A stretch of DNA of 7,789 nt from Candidatus Proteinoplasmatales archaeon SG8-5 (lineage in GTDB: Archaea > Thermoplasmatota > Thermoplasmata > SG8-5): positions 1-7,789 of the forward strand of contig LSSH01000014.1 in the NCBI GenBank assembly GCA_001595885.1, given 5' to 3'. Under the pieces are notes generated by a model. It searched no databases. It was not told where the DNA came from and saw nothing but the letters and a program-made list of their open reading frames with translations. This document shows, piece after piece, positions 5,915-7,789 of the stretch; positions within the stretch are counted from its first letter, which is position 1; every line of letters starts with the position of its first letter. A program made the position numbers and the translations under genes.

Positions 5915-6489
5915 TGGGTAATCATATGTTTGCAGAGGGGAACATCAAGGGAACGCACATTCTGAACGTCATAGAGTTCGTGAAGAGCAAGAGGGGGAAG
6001 ATAGGCCTGGACGCCCTCTTCCAGCGCATCAACTCGGGAAAGAGCAAACCCGAACAGGTCACTGAGAACAGTTTCGTGGAGAAGGAGTGGTATCCCTATG
6101 ACCTCTACCTCGAATTCCTCTCCACCGCGGACGACGTCACCGGAACGGGAGACCTCACCCGCTGCTTCGAGATGGGCTACCAGACCATCAAGAACCTCGG
6201 GCACCTGAGCTATCTGACCAGGTCCCCGAATCTGCACGATTTCGTCGAAGGCGCGATAAACAACTGGAACCGCATATACGATTTCGGCAGGCTGGAGATC
6301 GCCAAGGAATCGGAAAATGAGATAGTAATACAATACCATGGATTCCCCAAGTCCAAGGCGAAGTGCGAGTACTTCAGGGGAAGCCTCACGGGAACGATGG
6401 AGCTTTGCGGCCTGAAAGGGGGGGTCGTGGAAACGGCCTGCAACACAGAGGGCGCCGCCTGGTGCGAGTACACGCTTACCTGGAAATAA
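5914..6489 (+). CDS. V4R-domain protein
   Basis: A 191-residue soluble protein. The C-terminal third has the V4R (4-vinyl reductase-like) signature: a YFRG..TG helix at 153-160, then the strand VVETAC, and C176 and C184 seven residues apart, ending in the final strand CEYTLTW. C84, C151 and C165 add to the cysteine set. V4R domains bind small hydrophobic ligands or metal in several sensors and in tetrapyrrole and methanogen proteins; which ligand applies here cannot be told. ATG 5914 overlaps the upstream stop as TAATG, with GAGG at 5900-5903 ten bases before it. ATG 5926 (four codons in) is a possible alternative start with only GGGT ahead. The overlap implies translational coupling to the coiled-coil protein, and a sensor role for that partner is my inference. 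Confidence 0.82.
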   Translation: MGNHMFAEGNIKGTHILNVIEFVKSKRGKIGLDALFQRINSGKSKPEQVTENSFVEKEWYPYDLYLEFLSTADDVTGTGDLTRCFEMGYQTIKNLGHLSYLTRSPNLHDFVEGAINNWNRIYDFGRLEIAKESENEIVIQYHGFPKSKAKCEYFRGSLTGTMELCGLKGGVVETACNTEGAAWCEYTLTWK

Positions 6490-6543
6490 TTTGATTTAAC
6501 TGCGGATTATTGGTCATACACTTTCGGCAATCTCCCCCCCATC

Positions 6544-6553
6544 CTTATATATC
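6544..6553 (+). promoter_or_regulatory. TATA box of the DUF2797 gene, probably leaderless
   Basis: CTTATATATC is centred about 26 bp before ATG 6574, so transcription should begin at or within a base or two of the start codon. No Shine-Dalgarno-like string stands at the proper distance. Both facts point to a leaderless mRNA. The rest of the 84-bp spacer after the V4R gene holds nothing else I can support. Confidence 0.6.
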
Positions 6554-6573
6554 AATGGGAACAACATTCTAAC

Positions 6574-7377
6574 ATGAACCTCCATGCAATCTCGTATGAA
6601 TGGCAGGGTTTCGAGCCCAGCCTGTACATGTATGACGGCGGGTCTGGAGAGGTCAGCGAGTTCGATTTTAGAAGGGTCGACTACAAGGTCTCGCATCCCG
6701 TCACCTGCGTGGGCAGCTGGACTGAGGGCAAATACAAGCCCTGCCCGAGGGGCCGGATAGTCAAGGGCGGGAACGTCTGCGATGATTGTGCCAGAGATTT
6801 CTTACCGGACCCGGACTGCATGTTCGAGCCCAGGTGCGACGGCGAGGAGTGCGGCATGCGGTTCTGCGGTCAGGAGCACACGGTCTACATCGCCTTCCAT
6901 GGCTTCATCACAAAGGTGGGTCTTACGGCCACCAAGCGCCTGGAGCAGAGGATGGTGGAGCAGGGAGCGGACGCCTATGCCACCGTTGCGATGGTAAAGG
7001 GCAGGCGGTCGGCCAGGACGATGGAGATAGCCATAGCCGACGAGCTGGTCCTTAGACAGCGTGTCAGGGGCATCGAGAGCCTCGCGGCCATGCGTGAGCC
7101 ATGCTCGGAGGACGACATCGCCCGTGACCACGCCAAGCTGGCGGACCGTCTCGAGCCCTTCGACCACCGGCTCTCCGAGCTGCGGTTCCTCAGGGATTAT
7201 CCCATAGAACTTCCGCTGGACGGCATGCCGACCTCGGTAAAACCAGGCGGCCAGCATTCTGGAAAAACGGTCGGCGTAAAGGGCAAGTTCCTCGTTTACG
7301 AGAACGGAGGATTGAAGGCCCTGAACATGCAATATCTTGTGGGGAGGCACATCAGGGCAACTGAAGCAGGTCCTTGA
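6574..7377 (+). CDS. DUF2797 family protein (GIY-YIG-like core)
   Basis: A 267-residue cytosolic protein of the DUF2797 family, function unknown. The N-terminal half is cysteine-rich: C45, C57, C69, C72, C82, C88, C93 and C98, enough for two zinc sites, with the family pattern CVG, PCP and C..C. The core from 102 to 155 reads HTVYIAFHG, then TKVGLT, R122, R126, EQGA and E151. This order (VYI, KVG, downstream Arg, then Glu) resembles the GIY-YIG nuclease fold, so a nucleic-acid role is possible but unproven. The ATG at 6574 fits the promoter and gives a normal family length. The gene stands alone on its transcript and its last 26 bases overlap the convergent gene. It has no evident link to the DUF835/V4R cassette. 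Confidence 0.85.
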   Translation: MNLHAISYEWQGFEPSLYMYDGGSGEVSEFDFRRVDYKVSHPVTCVGSWTEGKYKPCPRGRIVKGGNVCDDCARDFLPDPDCMFEPRCDGEECGMRFCGQEHTVYIAFHGFITKVGLTATKRLEQRMVEQGADAYATVAMVKGRRSARTMEIAIADELVLRQRVRGIESLAAMREPCSEDDIARDHAKLADRLEPFDHRLSELRFLRDYPIELPLDGMPTSVKPGGQHSGKTVGVKGKFLVYENGGLKALNMQYLVGRHIRATEAGP

Positions 7378-7789
7378 GTACGAGCGGTATGCTGGCCGTT
7401 ACCTCGGTGGCGGTCAGCGAGTAACCCATGATGTCAAAGGCGACGTCGCCGGCCCTGCCGTTGAGATATGTGCCCATTCTGCCTGCATCGAAGGGCTCTA
7501 CACCCTTGGCCAGAAATGCTCCGATGAGGCCTGCGAGGACGTCACCGGTACCGCCGACGCTCATCGCCGGGTTTCCCGTGCGGTTCCTCTTGGTCCTCTC
7601 GCCGTCCGAGATGATGTCCACCGGGGCCTTCAAAACGACTGTCGCTCCGGTCTTTCCGGCAAGCCCGGACACGGTCCCTTCACTCGCCGGCACACCTCCG
7701 GCCAGCCTTTCGAACTCCCTCCTGTGGGGCGTTATCACCGTCGGGGTATTGAATCTCACATCATCAATCGTGGATATCGCATACAGACC
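7352..7789 (-). CDS. nnrD: NAD(P)H-hydrate dehydratase, C-terminal part (truncated by window)
   Basis: The last 145 residues of a carbohydrate-kinase-like (YjeF C-terminal) protein, open to the right edge of the window. This enzyme uses ADP or ATP to dehydrate S-NAD(P)HX back to NAD(P)H, a metabolite repair step in the cytosol. The visible marks are TPHRREFERLAG at 20-31 (the family TPH..EF.RL), VVLKAP, the TGNPAMSVGG stretch and the nucleotide-site signature GTGDVLAG, with the catalytic aspartate at visible residue 83. A GTG at 7759-7757 is an internal valine, since the frame continues upstream with in-family sequence. Archaeal versions are often fused to an N-terminal NAD(P)HX epimerase domain, which would lie beyond the edge. 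The stop TGA at 7354-7352 lies inside the end of the DUF2797 gene. Confidence 0.92.
   Translation of the reverse strand, partial: GLYAISTIDDVRFNTPTVITPHRREFERLAGGVPASEGTVSGLAGKTGATVVLKAPVDIISDGERTKRNRTGNPAMSVGGTGDVLAGLIGAFLAKGVEPFDAGRMGTYLNGRAGDVAFDIMGYSLTATEVTASIPLVLKDLLQLP

Noticed and set aside
5458..6339. 293-codon minus-strand frame spanning the coiled-coil/V4R junction
   Set aside because: It crosses two well-supported genes in antisense, has Ser/Leu-biased content and no motif.
7757..7759. GTG as the start of the hydrate dehydratase
   Set aside because: The frame stays open to the window edge and the GTG lies well inside the conserved domain, so the gene is truncated by the window rather than starting here.

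Overview
The window looks archaeal, most likely a euryarchaeote of the Thermoplasmata type; this is inferred from gene families and signals, with no marker-gene test possible here. The reasons are a tRNA-Ala gene without an encoded CCA end, TATA/BRE-type promoters about 26 bp ahead of plausible transcription starts, Shine-Dalgarno-like G-rich sites, a likely leaderless gene, and archaeal families of poorly known function (DUF835 with TPRs, V4R, DUF2797). The genes are GC-rich and the spacers AT-rich.

Layout. Bases 1-182 hold no convincing gene. They carry two exact copies of a 29-bp repeat 98 bp apart, each preceded on the minus strand by a TATA-like box. tRNA-Ala(GGC) follows at 183-256. A tandem pair of paralogous genes (334-2016 and 2026-3321) encodes DUF835 + TPR proteins. 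Their N-terminal domains and five-repeat C-terminal TPR arrays correspond, but the centre is a roadblock/longin-like domain in the first and a four-cysteine zinc ribbon in the second. A new promoter then drives a large acidic coiled-coil protein (3407-5914), whose stop codon overlaps the start of a V4R-domain protein (5914-6489). A separate promoter precedes a DUF2797 protein (6574-7377), which overlaps tail to tail with the truncated C-terminal part of an NAD(P)H-hydrate dehydratase on the minus strand (7352 to the edge).

How the genes may work together. The four genes from 334 to 6489 run in one direction in two adjacent transcription units. They consist of scaffold modules (TPR, long coiled coil, acidic Pro/Glu linkers) and probable sensor or ligand-binding modules (DUF835, roadblock/longin-like, V4R). 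None shows a recognisable catalytic site, membrane segment or DNA-binding domain. I infer a cytosolic signalling or scaffolding cassette of unknown purpose. This is the best candidate here for an undescribed system, resting on gene order and domain make-up only. The DUF2797 and hydrate-dehydratase genes look unrelated to it; the latter is a metabolite-repair housekeeping gene.
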